Assembly: GCF_023910635.1 (NCBI RefSeq)
Contig: NZ_JAAVVZ010000003.1
Span: 124,001 to 188,000 of the forward strand
DNA: 64,000 nt
Direction of reading: 5' to 3'
Origin: Sphingorhabdus sp.
Lineage (GTDB): Bacteria > Pseudomonadota > Alphaproteobacteria > Sphingomonadales > Sphingomonadaceae
Position 1 is the first letter of the stretch. Every line of letters begins with the position of its first letter. The notes beneath the pieces are model-generated. The model had not been told where the DNA came from and did not search any database. It worked only from the letters and a program-made list of their open reading frames with translations. Of the stretch, positions 45,942 through 53,790 are shown piece by piece. A program made the translations under genes and the position numbers.

Positions 45942-46973
45942 CTAAGCCTTGCGGACCAGATTAAGAAGCAGTTCAACATTTTCGATTGGGGTATCCGGCA
46001 GGATACCATGACCAAGATTGAAGATATGTGGCCGGTCTTCAAAGGCGCTGAGGATATTCGTCACTGCATCCTTCAATACATCGCCGCCTGCGATCAACGC
46101 AAGCGGGTCAAGATTGCCTTGCACGGGAAGACCCTTGCGCAATTCGCGGTTGGCCCAATGTGGATCAACGGTTTCATCCAATCCTAAGGCATCCACGCCT
46201 GTCCCTTCGGCATAAGCCGCAAGCTTTCCGCCTGCGCCTTTGGGAAAGCCAATAATGACTGCATTGGCATTGCGGGCCTTTAACCGGCGGACGATTTCGG
46301 CATTTGGTGCAATGACCCATTTTTCAAATTGCGCGGGCGACAATGACCCTGCCCAACTGTCGAACAATTGCACAGCATCAACGCCGGCATCAATCTGATC
46401 TCCCAAATAATCCACGGTTGCGCAAATGATGGCTTCGATCAGCGCTCCAAAGCGCTCAGGCTCCGCATGCGCCATTCTACGGGCCTCCGCTTGGTCTTTG
46501 CTACCCTGACCATGGACCATGTAGGTAGCGACCGTCCACGGGCTTCCAGCGAAGCCCAGGAAGGTTGTTTCGGGTGGCAGCTCTGCCGACACCTTGCGCA
46601 CCGTATCAATGACTGGGGCAAGCCGTTCAGGTGCTGGCACAAAATCTTCAAGCCGCGATTCCGCTAAGCGTGGAGCAAGCCGCGGACCTTCGCCCGTTTC
46701 GAACCAGAGGTCCTGACCCATGGCATGCGGGATCACGAGAATATCCGAAAACAGGATCGCACCGTCAAAACCAAAACGCCGGATCGGTTGCAAAGTGATT
46801 TCGCAGGCCGCATCGCTGTCATAAGCTAGCGCCAAAAACCCACCCTTTTTAGCACGCAACGCGCGGTATTCGGGCAGATAACGACCCGCTTGACGCATGA
46901 GCCACATGGGCCGGATAGCTTCTTGGTTGCCCCGCAGGACGTTAAGCAGTTTTTTCGGACTTTGCGCAGACAT
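45942..46973 (-). CDS. hemE: Uroporphyrinogen decarboxylase
   Basis: Turns uroporphyrinogen III into coproporphyrinogen III. 343 residues: IRPMWLMRQAGRYLPEYR (arginines that hold substrate), ILFSDILVIPHAMG with the catalytic Asp region, GFAGSPWTVATYM, VQLFDSWAG and FNLGHGILPDTP. Start ATG at 46973 is chosen; a TTG at 46994 would extend into the AT-rich tract of the origin. Its upstream side is the candidate oriC, as in Caulobacter where hemE flanks the origin. Confidence 0.96.
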   Translation of the reverse strand: MSAQSPKKLLNVLRGNQEAIRPMWLMRQAGRYLPEYRALRAKKGGFLALAYDSDAACEITLQPIRRFGFDGAILFSDILVIPHAMGQDLWFETGEGPRLAPRLAESRLEDFVPAPERLAPVIDTVRKVSAELPPETTFLGFAGSPWTVATYMVHGQGSKDQAEARRMAHAEPERFGALIEAIICATVDYLGDQIDAGVDAVQLFDSWAGSLSPAQFEKWVIAPNAEIVRRLKARNANAVIIGFPKGAGGKLAAYAEGTGVDALGLDETVDPHWANRELRKGLPVQGNLDPLALIAGGDVLKDAVTNILSAFEDRPHIFNLGHGILPDTPIENVELLLNLVRKA

Positions 46974-47275
46974 AGAAAAGAGAGAACCAATCAAAATATA
47001 TATTTATATAAAGGATGATGAAAGATGATGCGCTGTTGATAGCTCAGGCCTTAAAAGCTTTTGCGGATATTGCCAACATCTTGACGCGTGTGAACAAAGG
47101 GGTGGAACGGGATTCGCAAATTTGTTCCCCATTATCCACAGCCTGTGCATATTAGATTTCCGTTGTGGACAGCCTGTGTCCGAATCGAGCGGTACATTCG
47201 GGGTAATAGCTAAGAATGCATGCCGCAAAACTTGTCCCTTGATTTATCCCCAGCCTGCCAACAAGACTGTCAGCC
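46974..47275. other. oriC: Probable chromosomal replication origin (oriC)
   Basis: Gene-free 302-base interval between divergent hemE and ppsR. From the hemE side: an AT-only-like tract (46991-47010), then GATGATG twice (47014-47020, 47024-47030), then DnaA boxes at 47132-47140 (TTATCCACA, exact), 47164-47172 (TGTGGACAG, 7 of 9 to the reverse consensus) and 47244-47252 (TTATCCCCA, 8 of 9). The box context ACAGCCTGTG repeats. Two GANTC methylation sites lie at 47111 and 47182. hemE location, parS nearby and genes pointing outward all support origin function; replication itself is not shown. Confidence 0.8.
47132..47140 (+). promoter_or_regulatory. DnaA box (exact consensus) in oriC
   Basis: TTATCCACA, followed by GCCTGTG; the best of three boxes in the hemE-ppsR interval. 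Confidence 0.85.
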
Positions 47276-48109
47276 ATGAGCCAGCGCTTTCATTTACATT
47301 TGTTATCGGACTCCACGGGCGAAACCTTGGAAAACATCGCCAAAGCGGCGTTGGCGCAGTTTGACGGCGCAGAAAATGTGGTCAAGCATTTCTGGCCCAT
47401 GGTGCGTTCGGAAAGCCATTTGGACCGGATATTGACCGATGTGGCGGCTAATCCCGGACTTGTGCTGTTCACTTTGGTGAATCGGGATACACGGCGCAAA
47501 TTGGAAACGCGATGCAGGGTTTTGGGTTTGCCTGCGGTTGCTGCGCTCGATGCGGTGAGTGATGCCATGTCGAACATGTTGGGCCAAGAGGCCAAGGCGC
47601 GCCCGGGTCGGCAACATGTGATGGACGCTGCCTATTTTGCGCGTGTTGAGGCCATTCAGTTCACCATTGCCCATGACGACGGTATTAATGCGCAAAATTG
47701 GGAAGAGGCGGACATTGTGTTGGCGGGGGTATCGCGGACCTCAAAAACGCCAACGAGCATTTATCTCGCCAACCGAGGATATAAGACCGCGAATATCCCC
47801 ATCGTGCCGGAATCACCCCCACCAATGATATTGTTTCGACTGAAGCACCCGATGGTGATTGGCCTTGTCACGAGCGCGGAGCGTTTGATTCAGGTGCGAC
47901 GCAACCGTCTGCTGTCCTTGAACCAGTCACCCGACACCGATTATGTGGACGAAGAAAAAGTGCGCGCTGAAGTCGCCCATGCGCGGCGTATGTTTGCGGA
48001 CAATGGCTGGCCCGTATTGGACGTGACACGCCGGTCGATCGAGGAAAGTGCTGCGGCGATTATCAATTTGTTCAATGAGCGCGAACTGGCGCAAGTGGTT
48101 GATTCGTGA
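47276..48109 (+). CDS. ppsR: Bifunctional pyruvate,phosphate dikinase/PEP synthase regulatory kinase-phosphorylase (DUF299)
   Basis: Controls a PEP-forming dikinase by reversible threonine phosphorylation using ADP and phosphate. 277 residues: N-terminal FHLHLLSDSTGETLENIAKAALAQF, the P-loop DIVLAGVSRTSKTPTSIYLANRGYK, NIPIVPESPPP and a C-terminal helix region. First rightward gene after the origin; the stop overlaps the maf GTG start (GTGA). Confidence 0.95.
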   Translation: MSQRFHLHLLSDSTGETLENIAKAALAQFDGAENVVKHFWPMVRSESHLDRILTDVAANPGLVLFTLVNRDTRRKLETRCRVLGLPAVAALDAVSDAMSNMLGQEAKARPGRQHVMDAAYFARVEAIQFTIAHDDGINAQNWEEADIVLAGVSRTSKTPTSIYLANRGYKTANIPIVPESPPPMILFRLKHPMVIGLVTSAERLIQVRRNRLLSLNQSPDTDYVDEEKVRAEVAHARRMFADNGWPVLDVTRRSIEESAAAIINLFNERELAQVVDS

Positions 48110-48702
48110 ACCTTATCCTTGCGTCACAAAGCGCTGGGCGCATCGCGATGTTGAACGCAGCAGGGGTATCATTAGAAGCGGTTCCAGCATTGGTTGATGA
48201 ACAGAGCATCAAAGCATCACTGGTTCAGGCTGGCGCCAAACCGCGCGATATTGCCGATGCCTTGGCAGAGGCAAAGGCGCGCAAACTGTCCCGCAAAATG
48301 CCCACCGCGATGGTGTTGGGATGCGATCAGATTTGCGTTGGTCCCGATGGATTTATTTTTGACAAACCCGAAACGCCTGATGACGCCCGCGCGCATTTGG
48401 CGCAGCTTTCGGGCAAGGTTCATCGGCTGATCAGCGCGGCAGTTATCTGCGAGCAAGGCGAACCTGTCTGGCGCGTTATAGACACCGCGCAGTTAACGAT
48501 GCGCAACCTAAGTCCCCAGTTTATCGACGATTATGTCCGAACATATTGGGATGAAATACGTCACTGCGTCGGCTGCTACCGGATTGAAGCCGAGGGCGCG
48601 CAATTGTTCGCAAACGTCAGCGGTAGCCAGTTTACGATTATCGGGATGCCGTTGCTTCCACTGCTTGATTATCTGCGCATAAGAGGCCTTTTACCAACAT
48701 GA
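48106..48702 (+). CDS. maf: Maf-family nucleoside triphosphate pyrophosphatase
   Basis: House-cleaning pyrophosphatase for modified or non-canonical nucleotides. 198 residues: LILASQSAGRIAMLNAAGV (catalytic Ser/Arg, slightly different from the usual SxSPRR), ALAEAKARKLS, VLGCDQICVG with the acidic Asp, and YRIEAEGAQLF with the conserved Glu. Start codon is GTG inside the ppsR stop overlap; its stop overlaps the aroE ATG. The Maf subtype is not determined. Confidence 0.93.
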   Translation: MNLILASQSAGRIAMLNAAGVSLEAVPALVDEQSIKASLVQAGAKPRDIADALAEAKARKLSRKMPTAMVLGCDQICVGPDGFIFDKPETPDDARAHLAQLSGKVHRLISAAVICEQGEPVWRVIDTAQLTMRNLSPQFIDDYVRTYWDEIRHCVGCYRIEAEGAQLFANVSGSQFTIIGMPLLPLLDYLRIRGLLPT

Positions 48703-49508
48703 CATATTATGCCGAAGTGATCGGGCACCCGATTTCGCATTCCAAATCACCGCTGATTCACAATTTTTGGCTTCAAGTATTGGGATTGGTCGGTGATTAT
48801 CGGGCGCATGCAGTGCAACCTGATGATCTGGAGCGTTATTTTGCCGAGCGCGCGGCCGATGCCGCATGGCGCGGGTGCAACATCACGATACCGCACAAGA
48901 TTGCGGCGCTCGATTTTGTGGCTGACCCGGGTGATGTGCGCCACTCGATCGGCGCGATTAACACGGTGTTTCGCGATGACGCCGGCGTGCTTGTCGCGAC
49001 CAATACCGACGTTGGTGGCTTTTATGGCCCCATCGCGGATATCCCCATATCGGGTGAAACGGCTGTCGTCATTGGTGCAGGGGGGGCAGCGCGGGCAGTG
49101 CTCTTCGCTTTGGCGCAGGCCGATATCGGCGAAGTCGTTTTGGTTGCGCGCAACGGTTTGAAGGCGGCGGGTTTGCTCGCGCATTTCGGGTTGAAAGGCA
49201 AAGTGATTGGTTTTGACGCGCGCGTGCCTGATGCGGCGTTGCTGGTGAATGCAAGCCCGTTGGGCATGGTTGGGCAGGAAGCGCTTGAGATTGACCTCTC
49301 CCCCTTGCCTGAACATGCCATTGTATACGACCTCGTCTATGCGCCGATAGAGACGCCTTTGTTAAAAGCGGCGCGCATGCGTGATTTGGAAACGGTCGAT
49401 GGCCTGGAAATGCTGGTGGGACAGGCGGCAATTGCGTTTGAATTGTTTTTCGGCGTTGCTCCACCCGAAGATGATGAAGACGCGTTGCGGGCATATTTGT
49501 TGCAATGA
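48699..49508 (+). CDS. aroE: Shikimate dehydrogenase
   Basis: NADPH-dependent reduction of 3-dehydroshikimate in aromatic amino-acid synthesis. 269 residues: shikimate-binding VIGHPISHSKSPLIHNFW, GCNITIPHKIAALDFVADP with the catalytic Lys, INTVFRDDAG, the NADP loop VIGAGGAARAVLFAL, and VDGLEMLVGQAAIAFELFFG. Overlaps both maf and coaE by four bases (ATGA). Confidence 0.97.
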   Translation: MTYYAEVIGHPISHSKSPLIHNFWLQVLGLVGDYRAHAVQPDDLERYFAERAADAAWRGCNITIPHKIAALDFVADPGDVRHSIGAINTVFRDDAGVLVATNTDVGGFYGPIADIPISGETAVVIGAGGAARAVLFALAQADIGEVVLVARNGLKAAGLLAHFGLKGKVIGFDARVPDAALLVNASPLGMVGQEALEIDLSPLPEHAIVYDLVYAPIETPLLKAARMRDLETVDGLEMLVGQAAIAFELFFGVAPPEDDEDALRAYLLQ

Positions 49509-50104
49509 AAAAGCCGATGATCATTGGCCTGACAGGCTCCATAGGCATGGGTAAATCGGCGGTTGCGGAAATGTTTGCCGACGAAGGCGTCCCGGTTTTT
49601 GACGCCGATGCCGTGGTGCACGACCTGCAAAAGGCGGGCGGTGCGCTTGTGCCCGCAATTGAATCGGCCTTTCCCGGAACGACGGGGCCGCAGGGCGTCG
49701 ACCGTAAAGCGCTTGGTGCGGCTGTTTTTGGCGACCGCGACCGGTTGGCATTGTTGGAATCGATTGTCCACCCCGCTGTAGCCGAACGCCGAAGGGCCTT
49801 TCTGGCAACGCATCAAGACGCGGATATGATATTGTTCGACATCCCCTTATTGTTTGAAAAGGGCGGGCAAGCCGCCGTGGATATTGTCGTCGTTGTCAGC
49901 GCACCTGCCCCGGTTCAGCGCGAACGTGTGCTCGCACGGGTTAATATGACGCCAGACAAATTCGAACATATTTTGGCGTTGCAAATGGCCGATGCCGAAA
50001 AGCGTGCCCGGGCCGACCATGTGATCGATACGGGCAAGGAACTAGAGGCAACGCGCGCCGATGTGCGTGCCCTTGTGAAAAAGCTGCGGGTGGGACTTGC
50101 ATAA
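49505..50104 (+). CDS. coaE: Dephospho-CoA kinase
   Basis: Last step of coenzyme A synthesis. 199 residues: P-loop GLTGSIGMGKSAVAEMF, VPVFDADAVVHDL with the catalytic Asp, FDIPLLFEKGG, VVVSAPAPVQRERVLAR and a C-terminal helix. Start overlaps the aroE stop. The aroE-coaE-dnaQ order is frequent beside alphaproteobacterial origins. Confidence 0.97.
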   Translation: MKKPMIIGLTGSIGMGKSAVAEMFADEGVPVFDADAVVHDLQKAGGALVPAIESAFPGTTGPQGVDRKALGAAVFGDRDRLALLESIVHPAVAERRRAFLATHQDADMILFDIPLLFEKGGQAAVDIVVVVSAPAPVQRERVLARVNMTPDKFEHILALQMADAEKRARADHVIDTGKELEATRADVRALVKKLRVGLA

Positions 50105-50135
50105 GCGCTTAAACAGGCTCACATCTCATAATAGA

Positions 50136-50843
50136 ATGCGTGAAATTATATTCGATACGGAAACGACTGGCTTTGATCCTGCAACCGGGGATCGGATGGT
50201 CGAAATTGGCTGCATTGAAATGGTCAGCCGGGTCATGACGGGCAAGCATTACCATGCCTATTTCAACCCGCAGCGCCCTATGCCGGCCGCCGCTGAACAA
50301 GTGCATGGCCTTTCGGACCGCTTTCTGTCTGACAAGTCGGCCTTTGGCGAAAAGGCGGATGAGCTGCTGGCATTTTTGGGCGATAGCCCGCTCGTTGCGC
50401 ATAATGCCAGCTTTGACTTTGGCTTTCTCAATCACGAATTACAGCATTGTGGTCGTCCGCCGGTGTCTATGGACCGTATGGTTGACACAGTGGCGCTGGC
50501 GCGAGTCAAAAACCCCGGAGCAAAGCTGTCTTTGGACGCTTTGTGTACCCGCTATGGCATCGACCGTAGCCACCGCGTAAAGCATGGCGCGTTGTTGGAT
50601 GCGGAATTGCTGGCGCAGCTTTATATTGAACTGACCGGCGGTCGACAGATTGGCCTTGGCCTGGCTGATGATAATAAAGCTGATAAAATGATGGGCCAAA
50701 TGGACGTTAACAGCGTTCAGACAACGAAAACATTTCGGCCAGCGCGCGCGCATTCTGCCTCAAGCGAGGAATTGGCGCGCCATGCCGAATTTGTTGTAAA
50801 GATTAAGGATGCGCTTTGGCTCCAGCCGGGGTCAGCGCTTTAA
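50136..50843 (+). CDS. dnaQ: DNA polymerase III epsilon subunit (proofreading exonuclease)
   Basis: 3'-5' exonuclease that proofreads with the alpha subunit. 235 residues: ExoI IIFDTETTGFDPATGDRMVEIG (catalytic Asp, Glu), ExoII VAHNASFDFGFLNHEL with the Asp, and ExoIII DRSHRVKHGALLDAELLAQLY with the His-x5-Asp. A Ser/Ala-rich C-terminal linker leads to the short alpha-binding tail. Start at 50136 (MREIIFDTE) is the normal N-terminus; an upstream in-frame start at 50097 would overlap coaE. Confidence 0.96.
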   Translation: MREIIFDTETTGFDPATGDRMVEIGCIEMVSRVMTGKHYHAYFNPQRPMPAAAEQVHGLSDRFLSDKSAFGEKADELLAFLGDSPLVAHNASFDFGFLNHELQHCGRPPVSMDRMVDTVALARVKNPGAKLSLDALCTRYGIDRSHRVKHGALLDAELLAQLYIELTGGRQIGLGLADDNKADKMMGQMDVNSVQTTKTFRPARAHSASSEELARHAEFVVKIKDALWLQPGSAL

Positions 50844-50861
50844 CAAAAAAGGAGACAGGCA

Positions 50862-51437
50862 TTGGACATCAGGGTTTCAGGACATCAGGTCGACACCGGT
50901 GCAGCGCTTCAGACCCATGTGGAAAGACGGCTCGGGTCTATTTCCGGAAAATATTTCACCAAGGCCTTGTCATCCCATGCAACCTTTGGCCGTGCGCCGC
51001 ATGACGGCTTCACCAGCGATATTGTCATGCATGTGATGCAGGGCCTCGTGCTCAAAGGCCGCGGCGAAGCGCAGGATGCACATGTTGCCTTTGACCGCGC
51101 CGCCGAACGGATTGAGAAACAATTGCGCCGTTACATGCGCCGACTGCAGGATCGCCATGTACAAACCGCTTATGCGATAGCGCAAGAAGAAGCCGCATAT
51201 ACTGTGTTTGATGCAGGTGATGGTGAGGATGAAATGCCATTGCCTGATGCACCAGTAATTGTTGCCGAAATGAGCGTAGATATTCCTGAATCGACGGTTT
51301 CCGACGCGGTTATGTTAATGGATTTACGCAATACACCCGCCTTGTTATTCAAAAACACTGGAACTGGGCGACATAATATGGTTTACCGCCGCGAAGATGG
51401 CACGATCGGGTGGGTTGAACCAAAATCTGCACCTTAG
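50862..51437 (+). CDS. hpf: Ribosome hibernation promoting factor, long form
   Basis: Binds idle 70S ribosomes and promotes 100S dimers. 191 residues: N-terminal S30AE domain (MDIRVSGHQVDTGAALQTHV, VHMVMQ-like strands, VAFDRAAERIEKQLRRYMRRLQDRH), an acidic linker, and the C-terminal dimerisation domain (VMLMDLRNTPALLFKNTGTG, MVYRREDGTIGWVEP) that marks the long form. The start is TTG with GGAGACAGG five bases before. ptsN follows, across a terminator-like hairpin. Confidence 0.95.
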   Translation: MDIRVSGHQVDTGAALQTHVERRLGSISGKYFTKALSSHATFGRAPHDGFTSDIVMHVMQGLVLKGRGEAQDAHVAFDRAAERIEKQLRRYMRRLQDRHVQTAYAIAQEEAAYTVFDAGDGEDEMPLPDAPVIVAEMSVDIPESTVSDAVMLMDLRNTPALLFKNTGTGRHNMVYRREDGTIGWVEPKSAP

Positions 51438-51489
51438 ACCTCGGCTGACGTGAATTAATATTCTATATCATTTCAAATATTTAGGGGTT

Positions 51490-51516
51490 GCGCCGCCGGT
51501 CGCACCGGGCGCTTTT
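51490..51516 (+). terminator. Terminator-like hairpin between hpf and ptsN
   Basis: GC-rich stem built from 51490-51500 and 51504-51512 with a CGC loop and a two-base bulge, then TTTT (51513-51516). It ends ten bases before the ptsN ATG, so it may also act on ptsN translation. Confidence 0.6.
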
Positions 51517-51525
51517 GAACAAAAT

Positions 51526-51993
51526 ATGATTCGACTTTCTACTAGGCTCGTTGAGGGGGCCGTTGCTGCTGACTTGCTATGTTCGGGGAAATCCGACTTG
51601 CTGGCGCAGCTATCGGTTATCGCGGCTGAAAATTATTTTGTCGACGCCGATGCCGTGCTGGACGGCATGATTGAGCGCGAGCGACTTGGCCCAACGGGTT
51701 TTGGCGGTGGAACAGCGATTCCGCATTGCAAGGTCTTGGGTATCGACATGCCCGTGGCCGTGTTTGTCCGGCTTTTGAAGCCGGTGCCTTATGATGCTGT
51801 CGACGACGAGCCTGTTGATCTGGTCTGCGCGCTTGTTTCACCGGCGCAGGACGGTGCATCGCATTTGCGCGCATTGGCAGAGGTTTCACGCCTGTTTCGC
51901 GATGAGAAATTCCGCGCGCAATTGCGTGGTGCCGCAGATTCGTCGGCGATGTTTGCGGTGTTAACCTTCTCTGAAGAGCGTGACGCAGCTTGA
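51526..51993 (+). CDS. ptsN: PTS IIA-Ntr protein (nitrogen-related PTS regulator)
   Basis: Phosphoryl acceptor of the regulatory PTS-Ntr chain. 155 residues with the EIIA fold; the phosphorylated histidine is His67 in GGGTAIPHCK. LSVIAAENYFVDADAVLDGMIERERLGPTGFG and the DDEPVDLVCALVSP strand are conserved. The gene sits downstream of hpf as in many proteobacteria, though rpoN is not here. A hairpin with a T run lies directly before the start; no clear ribosome site. Confidence 0.94.
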   Translation: MIRLSTRLVEGAVAADLLCSGKSDLLAQLSVIAAENYFVDADAVLDGMIERERLGPTGFGGGTAIPHCKVLGIDMPVAVFVRLLKPVPYDAVDDEPVDLVCALVSPAQDGASHLRALAEVSRLFRDEKFRAQLRGAADSSAMFAVLTFSEERDAA

Positions 51994-52331
51994 TTGAACC
52001 ACGGCTTGCCAGCGGTGTTCTTATCTCCGCAATCAAGCGCATATTAGAAGCCGAAGGTGACTTCGCAACCGTTCTGAAAAAGGGCGATGCGGTGTCCGGT
52101 GCCATATTGCTCATCGGCCAGGTTCGTGGCGCAGACCCCAAAGTATACGAACGTTATTCCGCATTAGACGGCCAGTCCGCATGGCAGACGATAGATTTGA
52201 AGGAATCTAGCGGTGTTGCGGTGCAGGATTATTGGAAAAAACGATGCGCGCGTGATCCGGATTTGTGGGTTTTTGAACTGGATGTCGCGTCCGGTGCACG
52301 GTTGGACCGACTTCTGACCATGTTTATTTGA
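51990..52331 (+). CDS. DUF1491-family protein
   Basis: A 113-residue alphaproteobacterial protein: ASGVLISAIKRILEAEGDFATVLKKGDAVSGAILL, then a RGADPKVYERYS segment and a final DPDLWVFELDVASGARLDRLL. It looks like a small alpha/beta domain with no catalytic motif I can point to. The start TTG overlaps the ptsN stop (TTGA), so translation is coupled. Function unknown. The 167-base stretch after it holds a 7-bp hairpin GCTGCGC/GCGCAGC (52341-52361) and no gene. Confidence 0.8.
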   Translation: MIEPRLASGVLISAIKRILEAEGDFATVLKKGDAVSGAILLIGQVRGADPKVYERYSALDGQSAWQTIDLKESSGVAVQDYWKKRCARDPDLWVFELDVASGARLDRLLTMFI

Positions 52332-52498
52332 CTTTGCTGCGCTGCGCCATAGATGCGCAGCCATCGAGTAGCGAAGGTTGTCGTTTAGGGCACAAATGGG
52401 GTGGCCAGATAAACACGCGAGTCGGATGCAACAAAAGACGAACAACGATAAACTAATAGAGTTTCGTCCGCTGGTGCCGCCGCTTTAATGTATGTTTC

Positions 52499-53212
52499 AT
52501 GTTGAAATTTTTTCGGGCTGCCTCTTTGGTAGCCGTATCTTTTACCCTGATTTCCGCAGTCATTACTGCGGATGCAGGATTTGCTTTTGGTAATGACCAA
52601 AGCACACAGTTAAGCGCCAACACCATCATCATTGACCCTACGCAGATCGCCGCCGAACAGGCGCAGTTGGATCTCGTGAAAAGCGGTAAAGTGACGGCGA
52701 CGCTCGCTGACAATGGCGACATTATATATGTTCCAAGCAACGGCATAATGCCCAAATCGCTCCCAAACCCCAATAATGTTGACGCAGATGCGGCAACCAT
52801 ATCCTCACTCACTGACCTTGTGCGCACACAAGATGTCGATGACAGTTTAAGCAAGGAAGAGCGATGCCTTGCCAGCGCGGTCTATTTTGAAGCCAAGGGC
52901 GAATCGCTTGCCGGCCAATTGGCTGTGGCCCGCGTCGTGCTTGCCCGCGCCAATTCGGGTCGATTTGCCAGCACATTATGCGGCGTTGTCTTCCAAAAAG
53001 GTCAGTTTTCCTTCGTTCGCGGGGCAAGCTTGCCGCCGATCCGAACAGACAGCATGCATTGGCGCAATGCCGTCGCGATCAGCAACATTGCGCTGGACAA
53101 TAAATGGAAAAGCCCCGTTGAAGGCGCATTGTTCTTCCATGCCCGCCATGTTTCGCCAGGATGGCGTCTGACGCGGATTGGCAGCGTAGACAATCATATC
53201 TTCTACCGCTGA
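52499..53212 (+). CDS. Secreted SleB-type cell-wall hydrolase
   Basis: Predicted lytic transglycosylase/hydrolase of the Hydrolase_2 (SleB) family acting on peptidoglycan in the periplasm. 237 residues. Signal peptide about 1-29 (LVAVSFTLISAVITADAGFA). Catalytic Glu is in CLASAVYFEAKGESLAGQLAVARVVLAR, followed by CGVVFQKGQFSFVR and the late FFHARHVSPGW, the complete family core. The ~100 residues before the domain are low in known motifs. A Rho-independent terminator follows. Confidence 0.88.
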   Translation: MLKFFRAASLVAVSFTLISAVITADAGFAFGNDQSTQLSANTIIIDPTQIAAEQAQLDLVKSGKVTATLADNGDIIYVPSNGIMPKSLPNPNNVDADAATISSLTDLVRTQDVDDSLSKEERCLASAVYFEAKGESLAGQLAVARVVLARANSGRFASTLCGVVFQKGQFSFVRGASLPPIRTDSMHWRNAVAISNIALDNKWKSPVEGALFFHARHVSPGWRLTRIGSVDNHIFYR

Positions 53213-53235
53213 TCGGTGCGACAGGAATGAACGAT

Positions 53236-53266
53236 AAGGGCCCCTCAAGGGGCCTTTATTTTGTTC
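53236..53266 (+). terminator. Rho-independent terminator after the SleB-type gene
   Basis: Nine-pair stem (53236-53244 with 53249-53257, one G-T pair), loop TCAA, then TATTTTGTT. The T tract runs into the LexA box of mmcB. Confidence 0.85.
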
Positions 53267-53277
53267 CTATTTCGTTC
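53263..53277 (+). promoter_or_regulatory. LexA (SOS) box of alphaproteobacterial type before mmcB
   Basis: GTTC-N7-GTTC exact (GTTCCTATTTCGTTC), ending 12 bases before the chosen mmcB start. The direct-repeat form is the known LexA target in alphaproteobacteria, and mmcB is an SOS gene in Caulobacter. Confidence 0.8.
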
Positions 53278-53289
53278 TAAATGCGGATT

Positions 53290-53778
53290 ATGACTCAGGC
53301 CCTTACACCTTCATCGATTTCCGGCGCGCCAGCGGTAGCGCGCGGTGTTTCGCGGTTGTTCTTGCGCAACCATATTGTGGTGCAACCTGAGGTCAGCCTG
53401 CGCAACAATCGCCGCGCGGATCTCATGGGCCTCAGCAACAAAAGCGAGATTATCATCGTCGAAATCAAATGTTCGCGCGCTGACCTTATGGGTGATCAGA
53501 AATGGCCGGAATATCTCGCATATTGTGACCGCTTTTTTTGGGCAGTCCCGGCTGGGTTTGACATCAGCCCGTTGCGAAACGTTGCGTTCATGCCCGAACG
53601 CGCCGGTTTGATCATCGCCGACGCTTATGATGCCGAAATCGCGCGGCCAGCCGCATTGGTGCCGCTCGCCCCGGCGCGCCGTAAAACCGAAACGCAGCGG
53701 CTCGCGCGGTTAGCCATGCGCCGCTTAATGGGGATATCTGACCCTGACTCCGCGCTATCCGGGTTTGAATTCGAATAG
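53290..53778 (+). CDS. mmcB: DNA-repair endonuclease-like protein MmcB
   Basis: Putative PD-(D/E)xK-type nuclease named for mitomycin C sensitivity in Caulobacter. About 162 residues: RRADLMGLSNKSEIIIVEIKCSRADLMGDQKWPEYLAYCDRFFW holds the Asp ... Glu-x-Lys core, then VAFMPERAGLIIADAYDAEI. An ATG at 53281 would add three residues, but it lies four bases from the LexA box, so 53290 (short or leaderless mRNA) is preferred. Nine bases separate its stop from the convergent DUF3604 gene. Confidence 0.88.
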   Translation: MTQALTPSSISGAPAVARGVSRLFLRNHIVVQPEVSLRNNRRADLMGLSNKSEIIIVEIKCSRADLMGDQKWPEYLAYCDRFFWAVPAGFDISPLRNVAFMPERAGLIIADAYDAEIARPAALVPLAPARRKTETQRLARLAMRRLMGISDPDSALSGFEFE

Positions 53779-53780
53779 CG

Positions 53781-53790
53781 CCTGACCCTA
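53781..53790 (-). repeat. TAGGGTCAGG motif at the DUF3604 gene end
   Basis: Read on the minus strand, TAG is the stop codon and GGTCAGG follows. The same ten bases form the tips of the 34.6-kb element and occur at the end of pabB. Confidence 0.6.
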
